Shown: positions 11,030 through 21,059 of the stretch, one piece after another
Position numbering within the stretch: position 1 is the first letter of the stretch
How the letters are laid out: every line of letters begins with the position of its first letter
Assembly: GCA_036417435.1 (NCBI GenBank)
Contig: CM070899.1
Span: forward strand, 148,318,237-148,382,236
Direction of reading: 5' to 3'
Source: Inia geoffrensis
Lineage: Eukaryota; Chordata; Mammalia; Artiodactyla; Iniidae
Length of the DNA: 64,000 nucleotides
Program-made: the position numbers and the translations under genes
Notes under the pieces: generated by a model
Databases searched by the model: none
What the model saw: the letters and a program-made list of their open reading frames with translations, nothing else
What the model was told of the DNA's origin: nothing

Positions 11030-12144
11030 GCAAGGCTGATGTATGCCCACATTGCAAACAAAGACCAAGTCTGCTGGTCCTTAATAAATCTTGGTAGGAA
11101 ATATATTCAACATCTCGAAACCTCAGCTGTCATATCTGAACAGCAGGAAAAGGTGGGTCTCCTACATAATGGTGTTTGGGGGATGCCTTGTTACTGTTAA
11201 AGGTTTAATGCGATTGGAGGGAAGTGCTAAGAAGAGGTTTTACAATCTATTTCCTTCCTTTTTAAGTGGGTTTTAACCATGAATGTATAAAAACTACCAT
11301 CTTTACCCTAGAGACCATGTCTTTGTAGCCATGTGGCAATGTCTGTGTGTGTATATGTGTGTGTGTTCTTCTGTATTCCTTGTCTACGCAATTTTATGTT
11401 TCTCTCCTGGGAAACAATCTATGTAATTTGAAATGCTGAATGAATACCATGAGTCATGGGGAGGACATTTGAACACATAAAACCCATGACATTGTCACCA
11501 GGTATTCTGCAGGAGTTGGGACTCAGGCTCAAACTGATGATGATATACATGATGAAATGCTAAAGAAGATGAGACACAGAAAAGAAAAGAAGTAAATTTC
11601 TTTTTTGGTATCCTTTATCAGTGATTAAATGATTGAATCTTTTAGACAATAAGTAAGAGTCAAGTTGGGAAAAGACTGGAGAAGACATTGTAATATTACA
11701 CACTATTTCTTGTATAAATCTTTGTGAAATCTTTCCTTTTTTTAAAAAAAGAAAGCTCACAGATTGGTATCCTGAGGCTACAAATGCTCCTAAAAATCTT
11801 GCCATCCAGACCATTCCATGCCTTCTCTATGTTACCTAAAAAGCTGTGGCTGCAGGAATGGGAAGGTTTGGAGGCTGGTAATAGAGAAGGTATGTGTAAG
11901 TTAAATGTGTTCATTTAAGCATCTCAGCATCTATTCAATCAACTTGTAACAATAGTTCTTAAAGTTCTACCTCTCCTATTGTGGTCCAGGTGGATTCCTG
12001 TCACCATACAGGTGAATTTCCCTAACCAAATACCTGCTCTGAGTCCATAATTCCTAGTATATGAGGTGGAAGAAATAAGGAGAGAATAGGGAGTCCAGAG
12101 TAGAGGCAGAAAAAGTAAGATTAAAAGAGGAATACAAAGCATGG
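11029..12144. other. No gene or repeat recognised
   Basis: Single-copy-looking DNA with no protein-like frame and no repeat that I can name. Confidence 0.5.
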
Positions 12145-12440
12145 AGTATGCTAATCTTAATTTAGTGTTTACTAGGTCACAGACATCCATGCCAGGCACT
12201 TTATGTGACTCACCTTGTTCATTTTCACAGTGGCTGGTTATTGTTATTCCATTTTTAGAGAAGACTACATCAGCTGCCTGGCTTGCCAGCAGTGATGAGT
12301 GAATTCCCTCGCCTAAGGAGTACAACTAGGTTCTTCCAGCTTCATCTCATTCAGCATTTCTGCAGCACTGCACACAGGTAACCTCAGAAAGTTTAGCTAG
12401 CTTTCCCATATCACACAGCAAGGAAGAGTTCATATGGTTT
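12145..12440 (-). repeat. Degenerate MIR, possibly interrupted
   Basis: Antisense MIR phrases appear at 12190 ('catgccaggcacttta'), at 12240 ('ttgttattccatttttag') and again at 12390-12425 ('tagctagctttcccatat', 'cacacagcaaggaagagt'). About 110 bases between the second and third do not fit and may be an insertion. The 128-codon minus-strand frame across it is the reverse of this repeat and not a gene. Confidence 0.4.
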
Positions 12441-13210
12441 GGAAATGAAATCTATATGGAAAATTTTAAAGGATCTATTGGCTACAGATCCCTGCTGCCA
12501 TGAAGTCGTTTCTTTTGTCAGCATGAGGTAACGTATTCATTACTAGAGGAAGTTCATAAGATTGTGATTGTTTTGAAGTCCTGAGTCCAACTGATCTTGC
12601 AGCTCAAACTCAGGTCACTCCTAGTAAGAATGTGAGCAAATCTGTGGGAGATAGGAAGATTTTCTTCTTAGTTCTCAGGTTATTTGGTTTATTTTAGATG
12701 ACATATAATATTGATCCAATTCCAAATATTTTCCCAAACCTTTTCATACTCAGGCATCCATTTAAAGAAGGCACTGTTCTGAAGGCACTTGTTTGGTGGC
12801 ACAAAGGTTTCGAGGATCTTGCCAATGTATTATTCAAGCCATTTACCCACATTAATGTATTACTGACACATAAGCTTAACAAGTTTCTAAAAGAAACTGT
12901 TGCTTATGAATGGGAACAATACCATGGTGACACTCACATAATACATTATATAGAGCGATTCCTTATCCTCTGGAACATGGATCCAATTCCACTTTATCTG
13001 AGCCAGCCTCCCACCTGGTTCCCTGGTTCCCTTGCAGACAAGTGGGATTAGACAAAAGCCATTGTTTTGCTTGATAATCTCTGACCCATCTGACATTTAT
13101 TCCATCAGTGACTCAGCCTTTCAACCACATACTCAAACACAATCACCAAATAGACACAAAATGTCTATTTGTCTAACAATTCTGTTTTATGGAAAGTTCC
13201 ACCCTGAATC
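12441..13210. other. Unassigned DNA with a 117-codon open frame
   Basis: No repeat recognised. A plus-strand frame at 12698-13051 runs 117 codons from an ATG. It reads hydrophobic/aromatic with LWNMDPIP and NIDPIP repeats, because a short DNA phrase (about 'tggatccaattcc') occurs twice within it. I recognise no domain, no Kozak-type context and no promoter. It is most likely chance. Confidence 0.4.
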
Positions 13211-13220
13211 AAGAAAGAGT

Positions 13221-13486
13221 TGTGTATATATGTCCATGCTACTCTACACTACCAAACGTAAAATAGATAGCTAGTGGGAAGCAGCCGCATAGCACACGGA
13301 GATCAGCTAGGTGTTTTGTGACCACCTAGACAGGTGGGATAGGGAGTGTGGGAGGGAGGGAGACACAAGAGGGAGGAGATATGGGAACATATGTATATGT
13401 ATAACTGATTCACTTTGTTATAAAGCAGAAACTAACACACCATTGTAAAGCAATTATACTCCAATAAAGATGTTAAAAAAAAAGAG
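13221..13486 (+). mobile_element. 5'-truncated L1 3' end with a 24-bp 5' micro-inversion
   Basis: From 13246 the sequence is the sense L1 3' UTR ('acactaccaaacgtaaaata', 'gcagccgcatagcacacgga', 'cattgtaaagcaattatact', 'ccaataaagatgtt', A-tail). The 24 bases before it, 13222-13245, are the reverse complement of the L1 block that should lie immediately 5'. The flanks AAGAAAGAGTT (13211-13221) and AAGAAGAGTT (13488-13497) look like a slightly worn target-site duplication. Confidence 0.88.
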
Positions 13487-13916
13487 AAAGAAGAGTTCAT
13501 AACAAATTGCAAATGACACACTATGCTGATGAAAACACTTATTGACATCAATAAACTATTCATTCATGTTCAAAGGTTTATCCTTTCAGATTTTACAAAT
13601 ACTGAGATGTGCAGACACTCTCTCAGATGTTTCCAATCAGTATTAGCATGCAGAGGGACCAACTCAATATCTGAAATACCGAAGAGAAATCTACAGCTGT
13701 CTGCATGGAATATTTAGTTTTTTAGAAAATCTCCCTCTTTCCCTTATTTATAATTCTAAAATTTGGAACACATAACAACCTTTTTAAGGTAGGAAAGAAA
13801 TCTATTACTTCAGCATTCTGAAATAATTCCTTTCAATGTTTTGGTCTTTAACTTTTCAATCTTCCCTGTGAAAAAATTTTAAATTATATATAAATGTATA
13901 GATGCATACAGGTAGA
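13487..13916. other. No gene recognised
   Basis: AT-rich DNA up to the left flank of the truncated L1. No repeat is recognised. Confidence 0.5.
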
Positions 13917-13924
13917 GATCTACA

Positions 13925-15525
13925 CACATATTTGGCCTGTAGTTTTCTTTTTTTGTGACACCTTTGTCTGGTTTTGGTATCAGGGTGATGGTGGCCTTGT
14001 AGAATGAGTTTGGGAGTGTTTCTCCGTCTGCTATATTTTGGAAGAGTTTGAGAAGGATAGGTGTTAGCTCTCCTCTAAATGTTTGATAGAATTCGCCTGT
14101 GAAGCCATCTGGCCCTGGGCTCTGCTTTGTTGGAAGATTTTTAATCACAGTCTCAATTTCAGTGATTGTGATTGGTCTGTTTCTATTTCCTATTTCTTCC
14201 TGGCTCAGTCTTGGAAGGTTGTGCTTTTCTAAGAATTTGTGCATTCCATCCACGTTGTCTGTTGTATTGGCATATAGTTGCTTATAGTAATCTCTCATAT
14301 CCTTTGTATTTCTGCAGTGTGAGTTGTTACTTCCCCTTTTTCATTTCTAATTCTGTTGATTTGAGTTTTCTCCCTTTTTTTCTTGAGGAGTCTGGCTAAT
14401 GGTTTATCAGTTTTGTTTATCTTCTCAAATAACCAGGTTTTAGTTTTCTTGATCTTTGCTATTGTTTCCTTCATTTCTTTTTCATTTATTTCTGATCTGA
14501 TCTTTATGATTTCTTTCCTTCTGCTAACTTTGGGGTTTTTTTGTTCTTCTTTCTCTAATTGCTTTAGGTGTAAGGTTAGGCTGTTTATTTGAGATGTTTC
14601 TTGTTTCTTGTGGTAGGATTGTATTGCTATGAACTTCTCTCTTGGAGCTGTTTTTGCTGCATCCCATAGGTTTTGGGTCGTCATCTTTTCATTGTCACTT
14701 GTTTCTAGGTATTTTTTGATTTCCTCTTTGATTTCTTCAGTGATCTCTTGGTTATTTAGTAGTGTACTGTTTAGCCTCCATGTGTTTGTATTTTTTACAG
14801 TTTTTTTCCTGTAATTGATATCTAGTCTCATACTGTTGTGGTCAGAAAAGATACCTGGTATGATTTCAGTTTTCTTAAATTTACCAGGCTTTATTTGTGG
14901 CCCAGGATATGATCTGTCCTGGAGAATGTTTCTTGAGCATTTGAGAAGAAAGTGTATTGTGTTGTTTTTGGATGGAATGTCCTAAAAATATCAATTAAAT
15001 TATCTTGTTTAATGTGTCTTTATAGAAGTGCTTCCTTATTTATTTTCATTTTGGATGATGATCTGTCCATTGGTGAAAGTGGGGTGTTAAACTCTGCTAC
15101 TATTATTGTGTTACTGTCAATTTCCCCTTTTATGGCTGTCAGCATGTGCCTTATGTATTGAGGTGCTCCTATGTTGGGTGCATAAGTATTTATAATTGTT
15201 ATATCTTCTTCTTGGATTGATCCCTTGATCATTATGTAGTGTCCTTCTTTGTCTCTTGTAATAGTCTTTATTTTAATGTTTATTTTGTCTGATATGAGAA
15301 TTGTTACTCCAGCTTTCTTTCGATTCCCATTTGCATGGAATATCGTTTTCCATCCCCTCACTTTCAGTCTGTATGTGTCCCTAGGTCTGAAGTGGATCTC
15401 TTGTAGACAGCATATATACAGGTCTTGTTTTTGTATCCATTCACTCCCAGTCTACGTCTTTTGTTTGGAGCAATTAATCCATTTACATTTAAGGTAATAC
15501 TAGATATGTATGTTCCTATTACCAT
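13925..15525 (-). pseudogene. L1 ORF2 pseudogene, N-terminal part, copy 4
   Basis: The endonuclease is readable at 15361-15020 (GHYIMIKGSIQEEDI, YIRHMLTAIKG; the usual GDFNTPL reads AEFNTPL, losing the glycine-aspartate pair). The linker and early RT region are at 14831-14295, and the RT fingers at 14298-13925 ([38 protein letters not shown]). It ends before the FADD catalytic motif. It could not make an active enzyme. Confidence 0.9.
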
Positions 15526-15583
15526 GTTCTTAATTGTTTTGGGTTTGTTTTTGTAGATCTTTCCCTTCTCTTGTGTTTCCTGC

Positions 15584-16450
15584 CTAGAGAGGTTCCTTTT
15601 AACATTTGCTGTAAAGGTGGTTTGGTGGTGCTGAATTCTCTTAGCTTTAGCTTGTATGTATAGGTTTTAATTTCTCCGTCAAATCTGATGAGATCCTTGC
15701 TGGGTAGAGTAATCTTGGTTGTAAGTTTTCCCCTTTCATCACTTTAAATATGTCCTGCCACTCCCTTCTGGTTTGCAGAGTTTCTGCTGAAAGATCAGCT
15801 GTTAACCTTATGGGGATTCCCTTGTATGTTATTTGTTGCTTTACCCTTGCTGCTTTTAATATTTTTTCTTTGTATTTAGTTTTTGATAGTTTGATTTATA
15901 TGTGTCTTGGCGTGTTTCTCCTTGGATTTATCCTGTATGGGGCTCTCTGAGCTTCCTGGACTTGATTGACTATTTCCTTTCCCATGTTAGGGAAGTTTTC
16001 AACTATAATCTCTTCAAATATTTTCTCAATCCCTTTCTTTTTCTCTTCTTCTTCTGGTACCCCTATAATTCGTATGTTGGTGTGTTTAATGTTGTCCCAG
16101 AGGTCTCTGAGACTGTCCTCAATTCTTTTTTCTTTATTCTGCTCTATGGTAGTTTTTTCCACTATTTTATCTTCCAGGTCACTTATCCGTTCTTCTGCCT
16201 CAGTTATTCTGCTACTGATTCCTTCTAGAGAATTTTTTATTTCATTTTTTGTGTTGTTCATCATTGTTTGTTTGCTCTTTACTTCTTCTAGGTCCTTGTT
16301 ACAGGTCTCTTGTATTTCCTCCATTCTATTTTCAAGATTGTGGATCATCTTTACTATCATTTCTCTGAATTCTTTTTCAGGTAGGCTGCCTATTGCCTCT
16401 TCATTTGTTTGGTCTGGAGGGTTTTTACCTTGCTCCTTCATCTGCTGCAT
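15584..16450 (-). pseudogene. L1 ORF1 pseudogene, best preserved, copy 4
   Basis: The first 184 codons (16450-15896) are open. They encode an acidic/basic leader (NEEAIGSLPEKEFREMIVKM), a heptad-rich coiled coil (roughly residues 25-105, with NKDLEEVKSKQ and ISDLEDKI) and the RRM start (LRDLWDNIK, IRIIGVPEEEE, NFPNMGKEI). Frameshifts then break the C-terminal domain, and the expected stop is near 15584. It is the longest intact ORF1p piece in the window. I infer no function. Confidence 0.88.
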
Positions 16451-16978
16451 ATTTCTCTGGTTCTCATTTTGTTTACCTTACTGTGTTTGGGGTCTCCTTT
16501 TTGAAGGCTTCAGGTTCATAGTTCCCATTGTTTTTGGTGTCTGCCCCCAGTGACAGGTTGTTTCAGTGGGTTTTGTAGGCTTCCTGGTGGAAGGCACTGG
16601 TGCCTGTGTTCTGGTAGGTGGGGCAGGATCTTGTCTTTCTGATGGGCAGGGCCACATCTAATGGTGTTTTTTAGGGTGTGTGTGAACGTAGTATGATTTT
16701 AGGCAGCCTCTCTGCTAAATGAGTGAGGTTGTGTTCCTGTCTTTCTAGTTGCTTGGCATGGGGCATCCAGCATTGGAGTTTTCTGGCTGTTGGGTGGAGA
16801 TGGGTTTTAGCATTGAGACATAGATCTCTGTGAGAGCTCTCGCCAACTGATATTATGTGGGGCTGGGAGGTCTCCGGTGGTCCAATGTCCTGAACTCAGC
16901 TCTCCCACCTCAGAGGCTCAAGCCTGATACCAGGGCAGAGCACCAAGACCCTGTCAGCCACATGGCTGGATCTACATA

Positions 16979-17414
16979 ATAGAAAGGACTTATTCAGAAC
17001 TAAAAGCCTCGCTGTTGGCCTCCTGGCTGGGTCTCTGCAACACGTAATCCCTTACGTCATAAGCTGATGGCAGGTCCAAAGCATTGCTCTCCTCTGACTG
17101 GCTTCCTGGAGTGGCTTCCTGAGTTGCCATAGTCCGCCCCACCACAGCAGCCACTTCGAACCAGAAGCCATGGTGAAGTTTTGAGAAAGATTATTTCCTT
17201 GTTCTGGCAGGGAAACGGGAAGAGTAAACATTGTGAAATAAACTCAGATATTTCTATTTAACAAAATCCCACTACCCAGGGGAAAGGTCTTTGCTAAAGG
17301 CTTATACCAGGAAGAAAATTCCTTCTATTCCAGTCCCCTTCAAGTTTCCAATCTTACCTAAGAGGGGAAAAATCCAATAGGGGGTCAGAGTTTCAAGGAA
17401 ATAGGTTGAGAACA
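16979..17414. other. No gene recognised
   Basis: Mixed DNA with no repeat that I can name and no protein-like frame. Confidence 0.5.
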
Positions 17415-17515
17415 ATGCACCCATCGAAGGATTTGGGGATATACAAATATCAAATCATTATGTTCTACACCTGAAACTAATATGTTATATGACAATTATA
17501 CCTCAATAAAAAATT
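17415..17515 (+). mobile_element. L1M-type 3' end fragment
   Basis: Ends with 'ttctacacctgaaactaata', 'ttatatgacaattatacctc' and 'aataaaaaattaaaaa', the common 3' terminus of older mammalian L1s. It is directly followed by another old L1. Confidence 0.7.
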
Positions 17516-18830
17516 AAAAATGGATCATATACTTAAATGTAAAATGCAAAAATATAAAATTTATTTAAGAAAACATAGGAGAAAATCTACATAATTTTCA
17601 GTTTGGTGATAGGTTTTCAAATATAAGACAATATCATGACTCATGAAAGAAAAAACTAATACATTGGATTTTATGAGAATTATAAACTCCTGCTCTGGGA
17701 AAGACACTCTTAATAGAATGAAAAGACAGGCACTACGTTAGGAGGAAATATTTGCAAAATACTTATATGATAAAGGACTTGTATCCAAAATATACAAAAA
17801 ACTCTAAAGACTCAATAAGAAGAAAACAAATATTCCAGTTAAAAAATGTGCAAGATATTTGAATAGATACCTCCCCAAAGAAAATATACAGATGGCAAAG
17901 AAACATATGTAAAGCTGCTTAATATCATTTGTCATTAGGAACATGCAAAAACAACAAGATGTCACTACATGATTAGTAGAATGGCTAAAGTTTTTTAAAA
18001 AATGCTATACTGACTACTGGTGGGGATGCAGAGCCATAGGAACGCTCATTCATTGTTGGTTCAAATACAAAACAGTACAGCCTCTCTGGCAGACAGTTTG
18101 ACAGTTTCTTACAAAGCTAAAGCATAGTTTGACCTTATGATCCAACATTTGCACACCTAGGTATTTGCTCAACTGACTTGAAATTTTACATTCACATAAC
18201 TCCTGCATGCATATGTTTTTAGAAGCTTTATTTATAATGACCAAAAACTGAAAGCAGCCAAGATGCTCTTTAATAAGTGAGTGAATAATTAAATTGTGTT
18301 GTAATCACAGAATGAAATATTATTCAATATTATAAAGCTATATAGACAAAAAAATCCACAAAATAAGCAAAAAAACAAGCAAACAAAAAAACCCCAATAC
18401 ACAAGGTTAAACTTTAAATGCATATTACTAAGTGAAAGAAGCCAGTCTGAAAAGGTTAAATATTATATGATTCCAGTTGTGTGACATTGTTTAAAAAGTA
18501 ATATTACAAAGACAGTAAATAGATAACTAGTTGCAAGGGATACCACACAAAGAGTGAATACTAATATATGAAAAGTGAAAAAATATCTAAAAAAGCACTT
18601 AGGAGTTTGGGAGATCCAAGGATGGAAAGCAGGCAGTGAGGTTGTGTGAAACAACCTTACTGAATGAGGTTCAAAAAAATGTCTTAAGCTATGTAATTTG
18701 GGAAATGAGTGGAGTCTGTAAGACTAAAAGCCAAAGGATCTCTTCCTAGTAATGCAGCTATTTCCTATGGAAATGTGGGTTAATAATTCTGAAACTGCTA
18801 CAGATATAAACCTGCATTTAACAATTAAAT
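17516..18830 (+). mobile_element. Old L1 (L1M-like), ORF2 C-terminus and 3' UTR
   Basis: Diverged sense L1. 'ggagaaaatctacataattt', 'aggaaatatttgcaaaatac', 'aaaggacttgtatccaaaat', 'gaatagatacctccccaaag' and 'cattgttggttcaaatac' follow the order of the L1 ORF2 C-terminal region. All frames are broken. The 3' border is vague, near the 'ttaaataaatgg' at about 18830. Confidence 0.8.
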
Positions 18831-19194
18831 AAATGGATGACAGAACAAGGGGATGAGGATAGAATGATCTGTGTGGTAATATTAGCCTTGGAGATATCAA
18901 TATGCACTCATATTTAGCTTACAGGCAAGGTTACATATTGAAATATTTATAGATACGTGTGCATACATAGGTTAGTATACACTCCTATATTTCTTTTCTC
19001 TGTCAGCTGAGAAGGCCTAGAAGTCATAACACTACAGTAGCAACAAACACCCAGCGCTACGATCTTGGTTTCTAATTCCATTCTCCAATTAAAGGATGTG
19101 GAACATCTTGGAGAAGTGGTCAATTCTAGGAGCAGGACTGGAACTATGGAAGATGAACATGGAGAACCTGTAGTGCTGGTAAGTAAGCAGTTGC
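18831..19194. other. Unassigned DNA with an exon-like segment
   Basis: A pyrimidine tract ending TTTCTTTTCTCTGTCAG (CAG at 19004-19006) and a GTAAGT at 19179 bound a 172-bp segment that looks like an exon. It has stops in all three plus-strand frames, so it is not a coding exon. It may be a non-coding exon, an old repeat or chance. Confidence 0.35.
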
Positions 19195-20110
19195 TAAAAG
19201 CAATTAAAGGGATTGGTTCAAGATGGCAGAGTAGGACATGTGCTCACTCCCTCTTGCGAGAGCACCGGAATCACAACTAACTGCTGAACAATCATCAACA
19301 GGAAGACACTGGAACTCACCAAAAAAGATACCCCGCATCCAAAGACAAAGGAGAAGCCACAGTGAGACAGTGGGAGGGGCGCAATCACAATAAAATCAAA
19401 TCCCATAACTGCTGGGGGGGTGACTCACAAACTGGAGAACACTTATATCACAGAAGTCCACCCACTGGTGTGAAGGTTCTGAGCCCCACGTCAGGCTTCC
19501 CAACCTGGGGGTCTGGCAATGGCAGGAGGAATTCCTAGAGAATCAGACTTTGAAGGCTAGTGGGATTTGATTGCAGGACTTCGACAAGACTAGGAGAAAA
19601 AGAGACTCCGGTATTGGAGGGCACACAGAAAGTAGTGCACGCATCAGGATCCAGGGAAAGGAGCAGTGACACCATAGGAGACTGGACCAGACCTACCTGC
19701 TAGTGTTGAAGGGTCTCCTGCAGAGGCGGGGGGTGGCTGTGGCTCATCATGGGGACAAGGACACTGCCAGCAGAAGTTCTGGGAAGTACTTGGTGTGAGC
19801 TCTCCCAGAGTCCGCTATTAGCCCCACCAAAGAGCCAAGGTAGGCTCGAGTGTCGGGTTGCCTCAGGCCAAGCATCCAACAGGGAGGAAACCCAGCCCCA
19901 CCCATTAGCAGACAAGCAAATTAAAGTTTTTACTGAGCTCTACTCACAAGAGCAACACCCAGCTCTACCTACCACCAGTCCCTCCCATCAAGAAACTTGC
20001 ACAAGCCTCTCAGATGGCCTCATCCACCAGAGGGCAGACAGCAGAAGCAAGAAGAATTACAATCCTGCAACCTGTGGAACAAAAACTACACTAACAGAAA
20101 GACAGACAAG

Positions 20111-21010
20111 ATGAAAAGGCAGAGGGCTATGTACTAGATGAAGAAACAAGATAAAACCCCAGAAAAACAATTAAATGAAGTGGATATAGGAAAACTTCCA
20201 GGAAAAGAAATCAGAATAATGATAGTGAAGATGATCCAGGACCTCAGAAAAAGAATGCAGGCAAAAAGATCTAGAAGATGCAAGAAATGTTTAACAAAGA
20301 CCTAGAAGAATTAAAGAACAAACAAACAGAGATGAACAATACAATAACTGAAATGAAAAATACAGTAGAAGGAATCAATAGCAGAAAAACTGAGGCAGAA
20401 GAACAGATAAGTGACCTGGAAGACAGAATGGTGGAATTCATTGCCACGGAACAGAATAAAGAAAAAGAATGAAAAGAAATGAAGTTAGCCTAAGAGACCT
20501 CTGGGACAACATTAAACACAACAACATTCACATTGTAGGGGTCCCAGAAGGAGAAGAGAAAGAGAAAAGGACCTGAGAAAATATTTGAAGAGATTATAGT
20601 CAAAAATTTCCCTAACATGGGAAAGGCAATAGCCACCCAAGTCCAAGAAGCGCAGAGAGTCCCAGGCAGGATAAACTGAAAGAGAAACACGATGAGGCAC
20701 ATAGTAATCAAATTGACAAAAATGAAAGACAAAGGAATTTATTGAAAGAAACAAGGGAAAAATAACATACAAGGGAACTCCCATAAGGTTAACAGCTGAT
20801 TTCTCAGTAGAAACTATACAGGCCAGAAGGGAGTGGCATGATATATTTAAAATGATGAAAGGGAACAAATTATAACCAAGATTAGTCTGTCTGGCAAGGA
20901 TCCTATTCAAATTCGACAGAGAAATCAAAAGCTTTACAGACAAGCAAAAGCTAAGAGAATTCAGTACCACCATACCAGCTCTACAACAAATGCTAAAGGA
21001 ACTTCTCTAA
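20111..21010 (+). pseudogene. L1 ORF1 pseudogene, copy 2
   Basis: Starts ATGAAAAGGCAGAGGG, is stopped after eight codons (MKRQRAMY then TAG), and continues in pieces to TAA at 21008-21010. The coiled coil is open at 20278-20472 (FNKDLEELKNKQTEMNN, ISDLEDRMVEF). The RRM follows (LRDLWDNIK, GVPEGEE) and is then frameshifted. The 900-nt span equals copy 1. Confidence 0.9.
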
Positions 21011-21059
21011 GTGGGAAACACAAGAGAAGAAAAGGACCTACAAAAACAAACCCATAAAA

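Larger units (their letters stand above)
13925..16978 (-). mobile_element. L1 copy 4, lacking its 3' half and any poly(A) tail
   Basis: An L1 read right to left: part of the 5' UTR (16978 to about 16451), ORF1, and the first part of ORF2, stopping inside the reverse transcriptase at the codons for ENYRP. Past that point (below 13925) the sequence is not L1, and no T tract marks a tail. The flanks both carry GATCTACA (13917-13924 and 16979-16986), a possible short target-site duplication. The ORF and 5' UTR type match the 30266 copy. Normal L1 loss is from the 5' side, so this shape is unusual. Confidence 0.88.

Noticed and set aside
11939..12325. 128-codon minus-strand frame with a hydrophobic segment
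   Set aside because: It overlaps a degenerate MIR and has no recognisable domain or homolog.
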